Source: TMP-7 sp038212445 (lineage in GTDB: Bacteria; Acidobacteriota; Terriglobia; Bryobacterales; Bryobacteraceae). From it: a DNA stretch of 64,000 nucleotides. A program made the translations under genes and the position numbers. The notes beneath the pieces are model-generated. The model was not told the DNA's origin. It saw only the letters and a program-made list of their open reading frames with translations, and ran no database searches. This document shows, in pieces, positions 33,915 to 43,145 of the stretch. The stretch spans positions 1 to 64,000 of the forward strand of contig JBBQUM010000011.1 in NCBI GenBank assembly GCA_038212445.1, read 5' to 3'. Every line of letters begins with the position of its first letter. Within the stretch, counting starts at the first letter, position 1.

Positions 33915-34689
33915 AGTCGAAACCGTAGTCCGCTCTGTGGCACCACACCTCACCGGGCGCACCATCACGAGCGCAGTGTTCCGCTCGCGCTTTGTCACGC
34001 CTGGAGATAGAGACGAACTGGCGCGCCAGCTCGTGGGGCGCAGAATTCAGCGCGTCGAGCGGCGAGGCAAATTCATCGTGGTCGAACTTGACCGCGGGAC
34101 GCTGGCCATCCATCTCGGCATGACCGGCAAACTGCTTGTTGGTGCGACGCCAGGTCCCCACGCTTATGGGATCTTCGAACTCGACAGAGGCGTCCTGGTG
34201 TACGACGACCCGCGCCAATTCGGCCGCATTGAATACTCCGAGCAATTCCCAGAGCGCATCGCGCGACTGGGTCCCGAACCCCTCTCCATTACACTCGATG
34301 ACTTTGTCCGCGAACTGCGCGCTCGGAAGACTCGCGTAAAACCGCTGCTGCTGAACCAGCGGTTCCTGAGCGGACTCGGAAATATCTACGTCGACGAAGC
34401 CTTGTTTCGGGCGGGCATCCATCCTCGTGCTCTCGCAGCCCGAATCAGACCGCCCCGCGCCGCCGGCCTTCATCAGGCAATTCGCGATGTGTTGACGCTA
34501 GCGATCGAGCATCGGGGATCCTCGATCTCCGATTACGTCGACGCCGACGGAGAGCGAGGCAGCTTTCAGTTGCTTCACCAGGTGTATGGGCGCGGCGGTG
34601 AGCCCTGCCGGGTATGTGGAGCGCCCATCAAGCGCATCGAACTCGCGCAGCGCGGGACACACTACTGTCCCAAGTGTCAGCGCATGTAG
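33898..34689 (+). CDS. mutM: Formamidopyrimidine-DNA glycosylase
   Basis: A 263-residue protein starting at GTG with the essential PELPEVETVVR. After Met removal, Pro is the nucleophile of the glycosylase/lyase reaction on 8-oxoguanine and FapyG. Further hallmarks are HLGMTGKLL, LLNQRFLSGLGNIYVDEALF (helix-two-turn-helix) and the C-terminal zinc finger CRVCGAPIKRI...THYCPKCQ. The length is normal. It is translationally linked to the upstream Rieske gene. Confidence 0.96.
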   Translation: MPELPEVETVVRSVAPHLTGRTITSAVFRSRFVTPGDRDELARQLVGRRIQRVERRGKFIVVELDRGTLAIHLGMTGKLLVGATPGPHAYGIFELDRGVLVYDDPRQFGRIEYSEQFPERIARLGPEPLSITLDDFVRELRARKTRVKPLLLNQRFLSGLGNIYVDEALFRAGIHPRALAARIRPPRAAGLHQAIRDVLTLAIEHRGSSISDYVDADGERGSFQLLHQVYGRGGEPCRVCGAPIKRIELAQRGTHYCPKCQRM

Positions 34690-34695
34690 TGGAGC

Positions 34696-35643
34696 TTACC
34701 GGCGCGGTCCGCGTGCCTCAGAGCGCGATCGTGAAGGACCTTCTCGCGGTCCGCCTTCAATCGGTCGCCGGGACTTGGGTGGTTCTTCAACCTTCGGTTC
34801 CGGCCGCGCTGCGACAATTGCATCCGCCACCTGAATGGCGGGAGTCATGGCTACAACGTCGTGGACCCGGACGATATGCGCGCCGTTCAAGATGCACCCC
34901 GCTACCGCTGCAGCCGTCGCGAACTCCTTGCCCACAGCGTCCTCTTGCGCGAGAAACTGCTTGCGCGACGGACCCGCAAGAATCGGCCGGTCGAGCCGCT
35001 CGAGTTCGCCGAGCCGCGCGATCAATTCAGAATTCTGTTCGCGGCGCTTGCCAAATCCCAGACCTGGATCGACAACGATTCTCTTCGGATCGACGCCATT
35101 GCGGCGTGCGCGATTGATGGCGGCGTCAAGTTCTGTGATGACGGTTCCGGCGACATCCTTCAGCGGTCCCAACTTCGCCCACATCTCGGGAGTGCCGCGC
35201 ATGTGATTCAGAATGAGCCCCGCGTCGCCGTTGGCCGCGGAGCGTGCCAGTTGGACGTCGAACGTCAATCCGCTCGGATCGTTGATGATGTCGACGCCAT
35301 ACTCGAGCGCTTTCACCGCCACCCCGGCCTTGTAGGTGTCCACCGAAATCGGAACGTTCAATTTCCCATTCAGGCGCTTCAGAATCGGAATGAGCCGGCG
35401 TAGTTCCTCGGCTTCAGAAATCCGTTGCGAGCCGGGGCGCGTTGATTCAGCGCCGATGTCGATGATGTCGACTCCCTGCTCCTCCAATTCGATGGCGCGG
35501 GCAAAGGCGCGGTCCGGATCGGCGAACTTGCCACCGTCGGAAAACGAGTCGGGCGTGACGTTGAGCACACCCATGATCAAAGTCCGCTCACCGAGCCAGA
35601 GAATGCGTGAGCGAATTTTCCATTCGAAGCGTCTGCGATTCAT
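34696..35643 (-). CDS. folP: Dihydropteroate synthase
   Basis: A 315-residue TIM-barrel enzyme of folate synthesis joining pABA to dihydropterin pyrophosphate. Motifs are MGVLNVTPDSFSDGGKF, DIGAESTRPGS, IINDPSG, VVDPGLGFGKRREQN, AGPSRKQFL and IVRVHDV. ATG 35643 overlaps the permease stop as ATGA; the ORF is open further but would enter the permease gene. It carries an unusual tail of about 38 residues after the barrel, rich in Pro, Arg, Ser and Glu, likely disordered. It is the last gene of the trmO-tyrS-permease array. Confidence 0.93.
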   Translation of the reverse strand: MNRRRFEWKIRSRILWLGERTLIMGVLNVTPDSFSDGGKFADPDRAFARAIELEEQGVDIIDIGAESTRPGSQRISEAEELRRLIPILKRLNGKLNVPISVDTYKAGVAVKALEYGVDIINDPSGLTFDVQLARSAANGDAGLILNHMRGTPEMWAKLGPLKDVAGTVITELDAAINRARRNGVDPKRIVVDPGLGFGKRREQNSELIARLGELERLDRPILAGPSRKQFLAQEDAVGKEFATAAAVAGCILNGAHIVRVHDVVAMTPAIQVADAIVAARPEPKVEEPPKSRRPIEGGPREGPSRSRSEARGPRR

Positions 35644-36902
35644 TCGTACCTGAGGCAAACGATGGGGTCGAGATTCGCTGCTCGATTCGCCGGATAATAT
35701 CCAAAGAACAAGCCGACGCCGACCGACATCGTCACTCCCAGAGTAACCCACAGAAGCGAAACGGTTGCCGGAATCGACGGAACTAGCGTTCTCACCGTCA
35801 GCGCGATCAGCCCGCCGAGCATAATTCCAATGGCTCCCCCGGTGAGCGTCAGCACCGTCGCTTCCATCAGGAATTGGATGCGTATATCGTTCTTGCGCGC
35901 TCCCATAGCCTTGCGGACGCCGATTTCGCTGGTCCGCTCCGTCACCGAAATAAGCATGATATTCATCACGCCGATGCCGCCCACCAGCAGGCCTACTGAG
36001 CTGATCACGCCAGTCAGAATCACTAGTGCGCCGGTAAGCTGATTCCAGAGCGTGCTGAGAAAGTCCGACGACATGATCTCGAAGTCGTTCTCGGCGCCGG
36101 GCGCAACACGCCGGATGCGCCTGAAGGCGTCGATGACGGTGTCGAGGTTCGCGGCCGCATCGCCATTTTTTTTCAGCACGAACGCCATCATCAATTCCTT
36201 GGAATCGGGATAGAGCTTGTGGAATGTGCTGAACGGGATAATGGCGAACTGATCGACGCCAGGTCCTCCAAAAAGCCCTGGCTCCCGGGCAAACACCCCG
36301 ATCACGTCGAAATTCAGTCCATTGAGCCGCACGGTTTTGCCCACCGGATCAACGGTGGGAAACAGCGAATCCGCAATATCGGCGCCGAGCACACACACGT
36401 AGCGCGCGTGGTCCTCGTCCAGGCGGGAGACGAAGCGTCCGCGCTCCACGGCGAACATAGGGATCGCTTTTTCGTAGTCGGGGCCAGCGCCGCGAACAAA
36501 GATCTTGTCAACCAGGTTGTTCTCGTAGCGAATCTGGTTGCTCTGATTGGGGCCGAAGAACGACGCGCGAGTGCCCAAAATCGTCACCGTGTCGAGCGCG
36601 CCCGGAGCGGCTTCGCGCAGACGGTCAGCGAAGGCGCCGTCAAAGTATTTGCGCGCGCGCACCCTCGACGACTGCTTTCCGAAATTCTGCGGACCCATCG
36701 GGATGCGCGTCAGAAAGTAAGTGTTCGGTCCGAATGCCGCCACCTTACCTTCGATGTAGCCGTTCAGCCCGGTAATAATTGCGGCGACCGAGATTACGCT
36801 GGTCACGCCGATGACGATGCCCAGAATCGTCAGTCCGCTCCGCACCTTGTGCGAGCGAAGCGTGTCCATCGCGACACTTAGATTCTCCCGGAGATCGATC
36901 AT
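35640..36902 (-). CDS. MacB-type ABC transporter permease
   Basis: A 420-residue permease: helix RSHKVRSGLTILGIVIG, periplasmic MacB core (about 50-260) and FtsX block with TERTSEIGVRKAMGARKNDI. It is the second of a directly coupled pair (TAG of the first gene is followed at once by its ATG) and overlaps folP by 4 bp. Like the pair at 12916-15407 it has no neighbouring ATPase. The two permeases of the pair are different enough to form a heterodimer. Confidence 0.88.
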   Translation of the reverse strand: MIDLRENLSVAMDTLRSHKVRSGLTILGIVIGVTSVISVAAIITGLNGYIEGKVAAFGPNTYFLTRIPMGPQNFGKQSSRVRARKYFDGAFADRLREAAPGALDTVTILGTRASFFGPNQSNQIRYENNLVDKIFVRGAGPDYEKAIPMFAVERGRFVSRLDEDHARYVCVLGADIADSLFPTVDPVGKTVRLNGLNFDVIGVFAREPGLFGGPGVDQFAIIPFSTFHKLYPDSKELMMAFVLKKNGDAAANLDTVIDAFRRIRRVAPGAENDFEIMSSDFLSTLWNQLTGALVILTGVISSVGLLVGGIGVMNIMLISVTERTSEIGVRKAMGARKNDIRIQFLMEATVLTLTGGAIGIMLGGLIALTVRTLVPSIPATVSLLWVTLGVTMSVGVGLFFGYYPANRAANLDPIVCLRYE

Positions 36903-38126
36903 CTATTCAGACCTCAACGCTACAACCGGATCCAGCTTTGCCGCCCGTGTTGCCGGATAGATTCCAAAGAATAAACCGATGACGGAACTGAGCATCACGC
37001 CGAGAACAGCCACCCAGGTCTGCACCGCCGCCGGAAATGCCGTGAAGGTGCGCAGCGCCAGCGCGAAGATGAATCCCGTCGCCACGCCCACCACGCCGCC
37101 GATAATGCACTGCACCACACTCTCGGCTAGAAACTGGTTCATCACGTCCCTGCGCGTAGCACCCAACGCCCGCCTGATCCCAATCTCTTTGGTGCGCTCC
37201 GTGACGCTCACCAACATCACGTTCATAATGACGATTCCGCCGACTACCGCCGAAATCGCGCTCACCATAATGAACACGCCGAAAAACGCTCCGCTGATGC
37301 TATTCCACAACGCGATATAGCTGTCTTTGGTCCCGATGAAGAACGTCTCCGGCATGTTGCCGCTAATGTGGCGGCGCGCTCTCAACGCCATTCGCACTTC
37401 GTCCTGGGCCGCCTGGAAGCGCTGCTCGCCAGAGGCGTGGACATTGAGTGTGAGACTCGAACGGTTGCCGCGCATCTTCAAAAACTGGCTCATCGGGATA
37501 ATCGCAAAGCCGTCCTGATCCTGGCCCAGCACGCTGCCGATCTTCTCAAACGTGCCGATTACCCTGAACTCCTGCGACGCGATGCGCACCGTCTTGCCGA
37601 TCGGGTCCTGCCCCGGATAGAGCTTCTCGCCGAGACTCGCTCCAATCAGCGCTACTGCCGCCCCGTGCTCATCCTCGATATTGGTGAAGTAACGGCCCTG
37701 ATCAATGGTGCGCGTGTCGATGTCCGCCATGTTTGGCGTGTGGCCAATGACATTCACGTCCTGCATCTCATTGTTTTCGTACTTGACGTTCGCCGTGAAG
37801 CTTCCAGTGGCGCCTACCTGCTGGCAACTGGCGCAGCCATCGGCGATCGCCTTGTAGTCCTCGTACTCGATGTGTTTGTACTTGAGCGCCTTCAGCACGA
37901 GTTCGAAATCGGTGGCGGCAAAAGGAGTGCGCGCCACCTGGAAAACGTCCGTACCGAGATTCGCGATCTTCTTCTCCACGTAAACGTTCGCACCCTGCAC
38001 GATGGTCATTACGGTTATGACCGTGGACACACCCATGGTCAGTCCAAGCACCGTCAGCGCGCCACGCAGTTTGTGCGCACGCAATGCCTCTATGCTTTGC
38101 GAAATATTATCCCGAAGAGTGAGCAT
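36903..38126 (-). CDS. MacB-type ABC transporter permease
   Basis: A 407-residue permease with helix LRAHKLRGALTVLGLTMGVS, a periplasmic core containing the Cys pair ADGCASCQQ, and an FtsX block with TERTKEIGIRRALGATRRDV. The Cys pair could form a disulfide in the periplasm. It starts 7 bp after the tyrS stop and is directly followed by its partner permease, so the pair seems to ride on the tyrS transcript. Confidence 0.88.
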   Translation of the reverse strand: MLTLRDNISQSIEALRAHKLRGALTVLGLTMGVSTVITVMTIVQGANVYVEKKIANLGTDVFQVARTPFAATDFELVLKALKYKHIEYEDYKAIADGCASCQQVGATGSFTANVKYENNEMQDVNVIGHTPNMADIDTRTIDQGRYFTNIEDEHGAAVALIGASLGEKLYPGQDPIGKTVRIASQEFRVIGTFEKIGSVLGQDQDGFAIIPMSQFLKMRGNRSSLTLNVHASGEQRFQAAQDEVRMALRARRHISGNMPETFFIGTKDSYIALWNSISGAFFGVFIMVSAISAVVGGIVIMNVMLVSVTERTKEIGIRRALGATRRDVMNQFLAESVVQCIIGGVVGVATGFIFALALRTFTAFPAAVQTWVAVLGVMLSSVIGLFFGIYPATRAAKLDPVVALRSE

Positions 38127-38132
38127 GACCGA

Positions 38133-39347
38133 TCACACCCGTATGTGTTTATAATTCTTGCCGGCCCGGATCGTATAATCTCCTGGCGCAATACGCTCGC
38201 CGGGTTGCGACAACGTGCTGAAATCACTGCCGGCCGCCGCCAGCGTCACTGCGTTCTGTTTCACAAGGCGCTCGGCTTCCTTTACTGACCCGGCAAGTTT
38301 AACTTCCACCAGAATCTTCGACACTCGCGAATCGGCAATCTGCACGCGCTCATCGGTGTCTGCGCCTTTGCCACCGGCCAACACCTGCTCAAAGCGCGCC
38401 GCTGCCTCCTCAGCTTCCGCTGCCGAGTGGAAATCCGTGACGATGCGCTTGGCCAAATCCACCTTCGCCTGCCGTGGATGCAAATCCCCCGACGCCACCC
38501 GGGCTCGCAACGCCTCAATCTCAGCCATGGGCATATCGGTCAGCAGTTCGTAGTAACGGTAAACCAGATTATCCCCGATGAGCATGACCTTGCGGAACAT
38601 GACTTCGGGCGCCTCGGTGATTCCGATGTAATTGCCCTTGGACTTGGACATCTTCTCCACGCCGTCCAGGCCTTCGAGAATCGGCATGGTAATGACGATC
38701 TGCGGTGGTTGCCCGTAATCGCGCTGCAGTTCGCGACCCACCAGCAGGTTAAACTTCTGATCGGTGCCGCCCATTTCGACATCGCATTTCAGCGCAACCG
38801 AGTCGTAGCCCTGAGCCAGCGGGTAGAGCAGTTCGTGCACTGAAATCGGCGTCTCGTTCTTGAACCGCTTCGAGAAATCGTCGCGCTCGAGTAGCCGGGC
38901 AACGGTGTAGCGCGAGCATAGCCGGATCATGTCGGCGTACTGCAGCGGGGCGAGCCATTCGCTGTTGAAGCGCACCTCGGTCTTGGCTGGATCGAGCAGC
39001 TTGAAAACCTGTGTCTTGTAAGTCTCGGCGTTGGCTTCGATTTCCTCTCGGGTCATCGGAGGACGGGTGATGTTGCGCCCCGTGGGATCGCCAATGAGTG
39101 CCGTGGAGTCGCCGATCAGGAAAATGACGGTGTGTCCGAGATCCTGAAAATGCTTTAGCTTGCGAATGATGACAGTGTGGCCCAGATGAAGGTCGGGCGC
39201 GGTGGGGTCGAAGCCGACTTTGACGCGCAAGGGTCGCCCGGTCTTCTGCGATTCAACCAGGCGCTCGCGCAAATCTTCCTCGCGAATCAGCTCGGCCAGA
39301 CCCTTTTTTATGTATGTTAACTGCTCTTCAACCGGAGGAAAGGACAC
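38133..39347 (-). CDS. tyrS: Tyrosyl-tRNA synthetase
   Basis: A 404-residue class I synthetase with HIGH-like motif DLHLGHTVIIRKLKHF, GDSTALIGDPTGRN, and KMSKS in GVEKMSKSKGNYIGI. The C-terminal S4-like RNA-binding domain (about 340-404) is present. I place the start at GTG 39347, giving SFPPVEEQLTYIKKG as in the family; the frame extends to GTG 39410 inside trmO. It follows trmO with a 23-bp gap. No T-box leader is visible. Confidence 0.95.
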   Translation of the reverse strand: MSFPPVEEQLTYIKKGLAELIREEDLRERLVESQKTGRPLRVKVGFDPTAPDLHLGHTVIIRKLKHFQDLGHTVIFLIGDSTALIGDPTGRNITRPPMTREEIEANAETYKTQVFKLLDPAKTEVRFNSEWLAPLQYADMIRLCSRYTVARLLERDDFSKRFKNETPISVHELLYPLAQGYDSVALKCDVEMGGTDQKFNLLVGRELQRDYGQPPQIVITMPILEGLDGVEKMSKSKGNYIGITEAPEVMFRKVMLIGDNLVYRYYELLTDMPMAEIEALRARVASGDLHPRQAKVDLAKRIVTDFHSAAEAEEAAARFEQVLAGGKGADTDERVQIADSRVSKILVEVKLAGSVKEAERLVKQNAVTLAAAGSDFSTLSQPGERIAPGDYTIRAGKNYKHIRV

Positions 39348-39370
39348 TGATCTATTGTACGAGTGCCAGG

Positions 39371-39847
39371 TCAGGAACCCCAATATCCCGCCATCAATTC
39401 TGTCGCCCACGAAGGCTGCCGCACCTCGCTCCGCGGTCCGAATTCGCGGATGTATGGTTTGATGTCGAGCACGGGCGTGCCGTCAATCGCGTCGAGACCT
39501 TCCACCTCAATCGCCAGACCCTCGACGCTAACGAGGCGGCAGACAGTGACGGCGATCCGGCTGGGACGGTTTTTCGCGCGCTGTGCAAAAATCCCCACCA
39601 GCGGCCAATCTTTCCGGTTCCGTGGATGGCGTGCACCCCAGATCACCGCCTCATCGGCGATGCGATGCAGATGGAAAATCACTTCGACATGCGAGAAACT
39701 TTCGAGGCCGGCCAGGGCATCCGGTGTGAATCGTGTCGTGTCTAACTCAATCCGGCTGCGCAGACCGCCCCAGATATCGTCCACCGGGTCCTTGACATCA
39801 TTCCGAACCCAACCCAGAGGCTCAACCTCGATAGCTTCCTTGCGCAT
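39371..39847 (-). CDS. TrmO-like tRNA methyltransferase (UPF0066/TsaA domain)
   Basis: A 158-residue single-domain protein with family motifs GLESFSHVEVIFHLH, a RHPRNRKDWPLVGIFAQRAK block, and EGLDAIDGTPVLDIKPYI. TrmO N6-methylates the threonylcarbamoyladenosine at tRNA position 37 using SAM. Members of about 160 residues lack the C-terminal extension of E. coli TrmO, so the exact substrate is uncertain. Its position before tyrS fits a tRNA role. Confidence 0.85.
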   Translation of the reverse strand: MRKEAIEVEPLGWVRNDVKDPVDDIWGGLRSRIELDTTRFTPDALAGLESFSHVEVIFHLHRIADEAVIWGARHPRNRKDWPLVGIFAQRAKNRPSRIAVTVCRLVSVEGLAIEVEGLDAIDGTPVLDIKPYIREFGPRSEVRQPSWATELMAGYWGS

Positions 39848-39861
39848 ATAATCGAACCTCC

Positions 39862-41490
39862 ATGACCGGACTGATGATGAACTACCCGCTCACGCTAACA
39901 CACATTCTGGAGCGGTCCGCGAGATTGTTCGCCAATAAAGAAATCGCAAGCCGCATGCCCGATCGCAGCATGCACCGCTATTCCTATCGCGATTACCACC
40001 GCCGTGTTCACCGCCTCGCTCATGTGCTCGAACATCTCGGCGTCAAGCACGGCGACCGCGTCGGGACTCTCTGCTGGAACAGCTATCGCCATCTCGAACT
40101 TTACTTCGGCGTTACCTGTTACGGCGCCGTCCTGCACACGCTGAATCTCCGGCTGCCCTCAGATCAGCTGGCTTTCATCATCAATCACGCCGAAGATCAG
40201 GTGATCTTCTGTGATCACTCTCTGCTCCCGGTGCTTGACTCTATCCGCGAACAGTTAACCACCGTGCGGCAAATCATCGTACTGCCCGACGACGGTCCCG
40301 GCGACTACGAGGATCTGCTCGCCGCGGCCCCACCCACGCCTTACTCCTGGCCTGCGCTCGACGAAAATGCGGCCTGCGCTACCTGCTATACGTCCGGCAC
40401 CACCGGGAATCCAAAGGGCGTCCTCTATTCACACCGCGCACTATTCCTGCATAGTTTCTGCATCGCTCAAACTGACGTTTTCGGCCTGAGCGAACGCGAT
40501 GTCGTGGCTCAGTTCGTTCCCATGTTTCACGCCAATGGCTGGGGAGTTCCGTTTGCCGCGATTCTGGTGGGCAGTCGGATTGTCATGGGCGGACGGTATC
40601 TGGCGCCTGAGGATATGGCGTCTCTGATCGAGAGTGAGCGGGTCACTTTCTCGGCCGGCGTTCCAACGCTGTGGATGGGCTTGTACAGCTATCTCGAGAC
40701 CCACAATCACGACCTGTCCAGCTTGCGCCTCGTGCCCGTAGGCGGATCGGCCATGCCGCGCCAGTTCATTGAGAACTTCGATCGCAAGCACCACATCCGG
40801 ATCGCCTGCTTATGGGGGATGACGGAGACTTCGCCGGTTGGCACAATCAGCTGTCTCAAGCAGGAGATCGATGCTCTTCCGGAACAGCAGCAATTCGACG
40901 TTCGCGCCCGCCACGGACTGCCCGCGCCTGGTGTGGACCTCCGCATCGTCGACGCCGAAGGCCGCGAACTGGAGTGGGATGGCGAGACGATGGGCGAATT
41001 ACAGGTGCGCGGCCCTTGGATTACGTCCGGCTATTTCAAGGATGAAAGCAATCAGATCGATTCGCCCCATGCCACGTCGTTCATGGATGGCTGGTTTCGG
41101 ACCGGCGACGTGGCCACCGTCGATCCCGGCGGCTACATCCAGATCATGGACCGCACTAAGGATCTGGTGAAGAGCGGCGGCGAATGGATCTCGAGTGTCG
41201 ACCTCGAAAACGCCATCATGGGTCATCCGAAAGTCGTCGAAGCCGCCGTAATTGCCGTGTCGCACCCCAAGTGGCAGGAGCGTCCGCTCGCGCTCGTCGT
41301 GGTGCGCGAACAATGCACCAAGGAGGAGATCCTCGACTTCCTTTCCACCCGCGTCGCCAAATGGTGGATGCCCGACGACGTCCAGTTCATCGACGCCGTG
41401 CCCAAGACCAGCGTGGGCAAGTTCAATAAACGTGCCTTGCGCGAGCGGTTCCGTGACTATGTTGCCGGTGGCCCGTCGAACACTATGTGA
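39862..41490 (+). CDS. AMP-forming fatty acyl-CoA ligase
   Basis: A 542-residue ANL-superfamily enzyme. Motifs are the P-loop CYTSGTTGNPKGVLYSHRAL, the A5 segment LWGMTETSPVGT, the hinge WFRTGDVATVD, KDLVKSGGEWISSVDLEN and the catalytic Lys in PKTSVGKFNKRAL. It activates fatty acids to acyl-AMP and then to CoA thioesters. The overall pattern (MFHANGWGVPF) is that of medium/long-chain AlkK-like ligases. A second ATG a few codons in (MMNYPLTL) is an alternative start. The stop overlaps the possible GTG start of the next ORF. Confidence 0.9.
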   Translation: MTGLMMNYPLTLTHILERSARLFANKEIASRMPDRSMHRYSYRDYHRRVHRLAHVLEHLGVKHGDRVGTLCWNSYRHLELYFGVTCYGAVLHTLNLRLPSDQLAFIINHAEDQVIFCDHSLLPVLDSIREQLTTVRQIIVLPDDGPGDYEDLLAAAPPTPYSWPALDENAACATCYTSGTTGNPKGVLYSHRALFLHSFCIAQTDVFGLSERDVVAQFVPMFHANGWGVPFAAILVGSRIVMGGRYLAPEDMASLIESERVTFSAGVPTLWMGLYSYLETHNHDLSSLRLVPVGGSAMPRQFIENFDRKHHIRIACLWGMTETSPVGTISCLKQEIDALPEQQQFDVRARHGLPAPGVDLRIVDAEGRELEWDGETMGELQVRGPWITSGYFKDESNQIDSPHATSFMDGWFRTGDVATVDPGGYIQIMDRTKDLVKSGGEWISSVDLENAIMGHPKVVEAAVIAVSHPKWQERPLALVVVREQCTKEEILDFLSTRVAKWWMPDDVQFIDAVPKTSVGKFNKRALRERFRDYVAGGPSNTM

Positions 41491-41501
41491 CAATCATTCA
41501 C

Positions 41502-42017
41502 ATGAAGCTTGCTTCCACGTTATTCGTTATCGCTTCGGCTCTCGCGTTCGGACAAGCGAGCCCCCCGGCGAGCACCACCGTCGATATTAATGGCAAGGCC
41601 ATCACCATCAAATACAGCGCGCCCTCGGTGAAAGGCCGGCAAATGTTGGGCAAGGGCGGCCGCATCAGTAAGGATCCTACGTATCCGATTTGGCGCCTGG
41701 GTGCGAACAGCGCAACCACGCTCCACACCACCGCGAACCTCGACATCAACGGCACCAACGTACCCGCCGGCGACTATACGCTCTACGCGAAGATCGACGA
41801 AGATGCGTGGATGCTGGTCATCAATAAGCAAACCGGCCAATGGGGCACCGAATACGATGCCTCGAAGGATCAGGGCCGCGCGAAAATGATGATGAGTCAT
41901 CCCGCCAGCAAGGTCGAGACGCTAAAGATTGAGCTGTCCAAGAAGGGCGGCAACAAGGGCGAGTTGACCATCGAGTTCGAAGACACCAAGGCCACTGTAC
42001 CCTTCACCGTAAAATAG
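41502..42017 (+). CDS. Secreted DUF2911 protein
   Basis: A 171-residue protein: signal peptide (MKLASTLFVIASALAFG), then a DUF2911 domain recognisable from IKYSAPSVKGRQM, IWRLGANSATTLHT, VPAGDYTLYAKID and WMLVINKQTGQWG. The function of DUF2911 is unknown. It is a periplasmic beta-rich domain common in Bacteroidota and Acidobacteria. It starts 11 bp after the acyl-CoA ligase stop, so cotranscription is likely. Confidence 0.85.
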   Translation: MKLASTLFVIASALAFGQASPPASTTVDINGKAITIKYSAPSVKGRQMLGKGGRISKDPTYPIWRLGANSATTLHTTANLDINGTNVPAGDYTLYAKIDEDAWMLVINKQTGQWGTEYDASKDQGRAKMMMSHPASKVETLKIELSKKGGNKGELTIEFEDTKATVPFTVK

Positions 42018-42112
42018 CCTCCAAACCGCTTCGGGCCGTCGAAGTCACTTTCCACGGCCCTCTGCCTCAGTTCGACTCCCATTTTGCGCCGGCTGTGATA
42101 CAACAGTTCTCG

Positions 42113-43081
42113 ATGCACCATCTGCCTACCCTGGCCCTCCTCCTTGCTATGTCCTCAACACTCTCCTCTGCCGCAGTCAAGATCGAAAAAACCAGTTACG
42201 CCGGCTGGAACAACTGCTACCGCATGACCAACGGCGAAGTTGAATTAATCGTTACCGGCGACGTTGGGCCGCGCGTGATCCGCTTCGGCTTTGTCGGCGG
42301 ACAGAATCTGTTCAAGGAGTTTAAGGAGCAGATGGGCAAGTCGGGCGAGAAGGCCTGGCAGGCGCGAGGCGGCCACCGCATCTGGTTTGGACCGGAAGAC
42401 GCCAAGGACACCTACGCGCTCGACAACGGTCCCGTGAAGATCGAAGTCAAAGGCGACACGCTCGTCGCCACCCAACCCGTTGAGCCCGAAACCGGCTTCG
42501 AAAAACAGATCATCGTGAAACTCGCCGCCACCGGCAGCCGGGTCGACGTCACTCACAGGATCAAGAACACCCGCGCGAAAGCTCGCGAAATCGCGCCGTG
42601 GTCATTGACGATGATGGCGCAGGGCGGGCAGGGGTTCCACGGTTTCCCCCCGCGCGGCACCCACCCTCAAATGCTTGCGCCCACCAATCCGTTGGTGATG
42701 TCCGCCTTTACGGATTTATCCGATCCCCGCTGGAAGTTCACCAAGAAGTATCTGATCCTCAAGCAGGATCCAAAGAATGCGGTCCCGCAGAAACTCGGCT
42801 CTTTCAACATGCACACGTTCGGGGCCTACATCCTCGGCTCCGACCTTTTCATCAAGCGCTATGAGGCTCAGGCGGGCAAGGCTTACCCTGACTTCGGTTC
42901 GTGTTACGAAACTTTCACCAATGCCGACTTCCTCGAACTTGAGACGTTAGGGCCGCTTCAGAATTTGAAGCAGGGCGAGACGATTGAGCACGTTGAACGC
43001 TGGAGCCTGCACAAGAACATTAAGATCCCAGCCTGGACCGACGCCGGCATCGACAAAGTGATCCTGCCGCTATTGCCGTAA
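42113..43081 (+). CDS. Secreted DUF4380-like protein
   Basis: A 322-residue protein with a signal peptide (MHHLPTLALLLAMSSTLSSA). The rest resembles DUF4380 / galactose-mutarotase-like sandwich proteins: NGEVELIVTGDVGPRVIRFG, GHRIWFGPED, and EIAPWSLTMMAQGG with SCYETFTNADFLELETLGP near the end. The reaction is unknown; the fold suggests carbohydrate binding or epimerase-like action in the periplasm. It belongs to a run of three secreted-protein genes on this strand. Confidence 0.75.
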   Translation: MHHLPTLALLLAMSSTLSSAAVKIEKTSYAGWNNCYRMTNGEVELIVTGDVGPRVIRFGFVGGQNLFKEFKEQMGKSGEKAWQARGGHRIWFGPEDAKDTYALDNGPVKIEVKGDTLVATQPVEPETGFEKQIIVKLAATGSRVDVTHRIKNTRAKAREIAPWSLTMMAQGGQGFHGFPPRGTHPQMLAPTNPLVMSAFTDLSDPRWKFTKKYLILKQDPKNAVPQKLGSFNMHTFGAYILGSDLFIKRYEAQAGKAYPDFGSCYETFTNADFLELETLGPLQNLKQGETIEHVERWSLHKNIKIPAWTDAGIDKVILPLLP

Positions 43082-43145
43082 CCGAAAGATATTCGATATC
43101 GTCGGATCAGGTGATACGCTCGGCGCATCCACATGGAAGACACTC

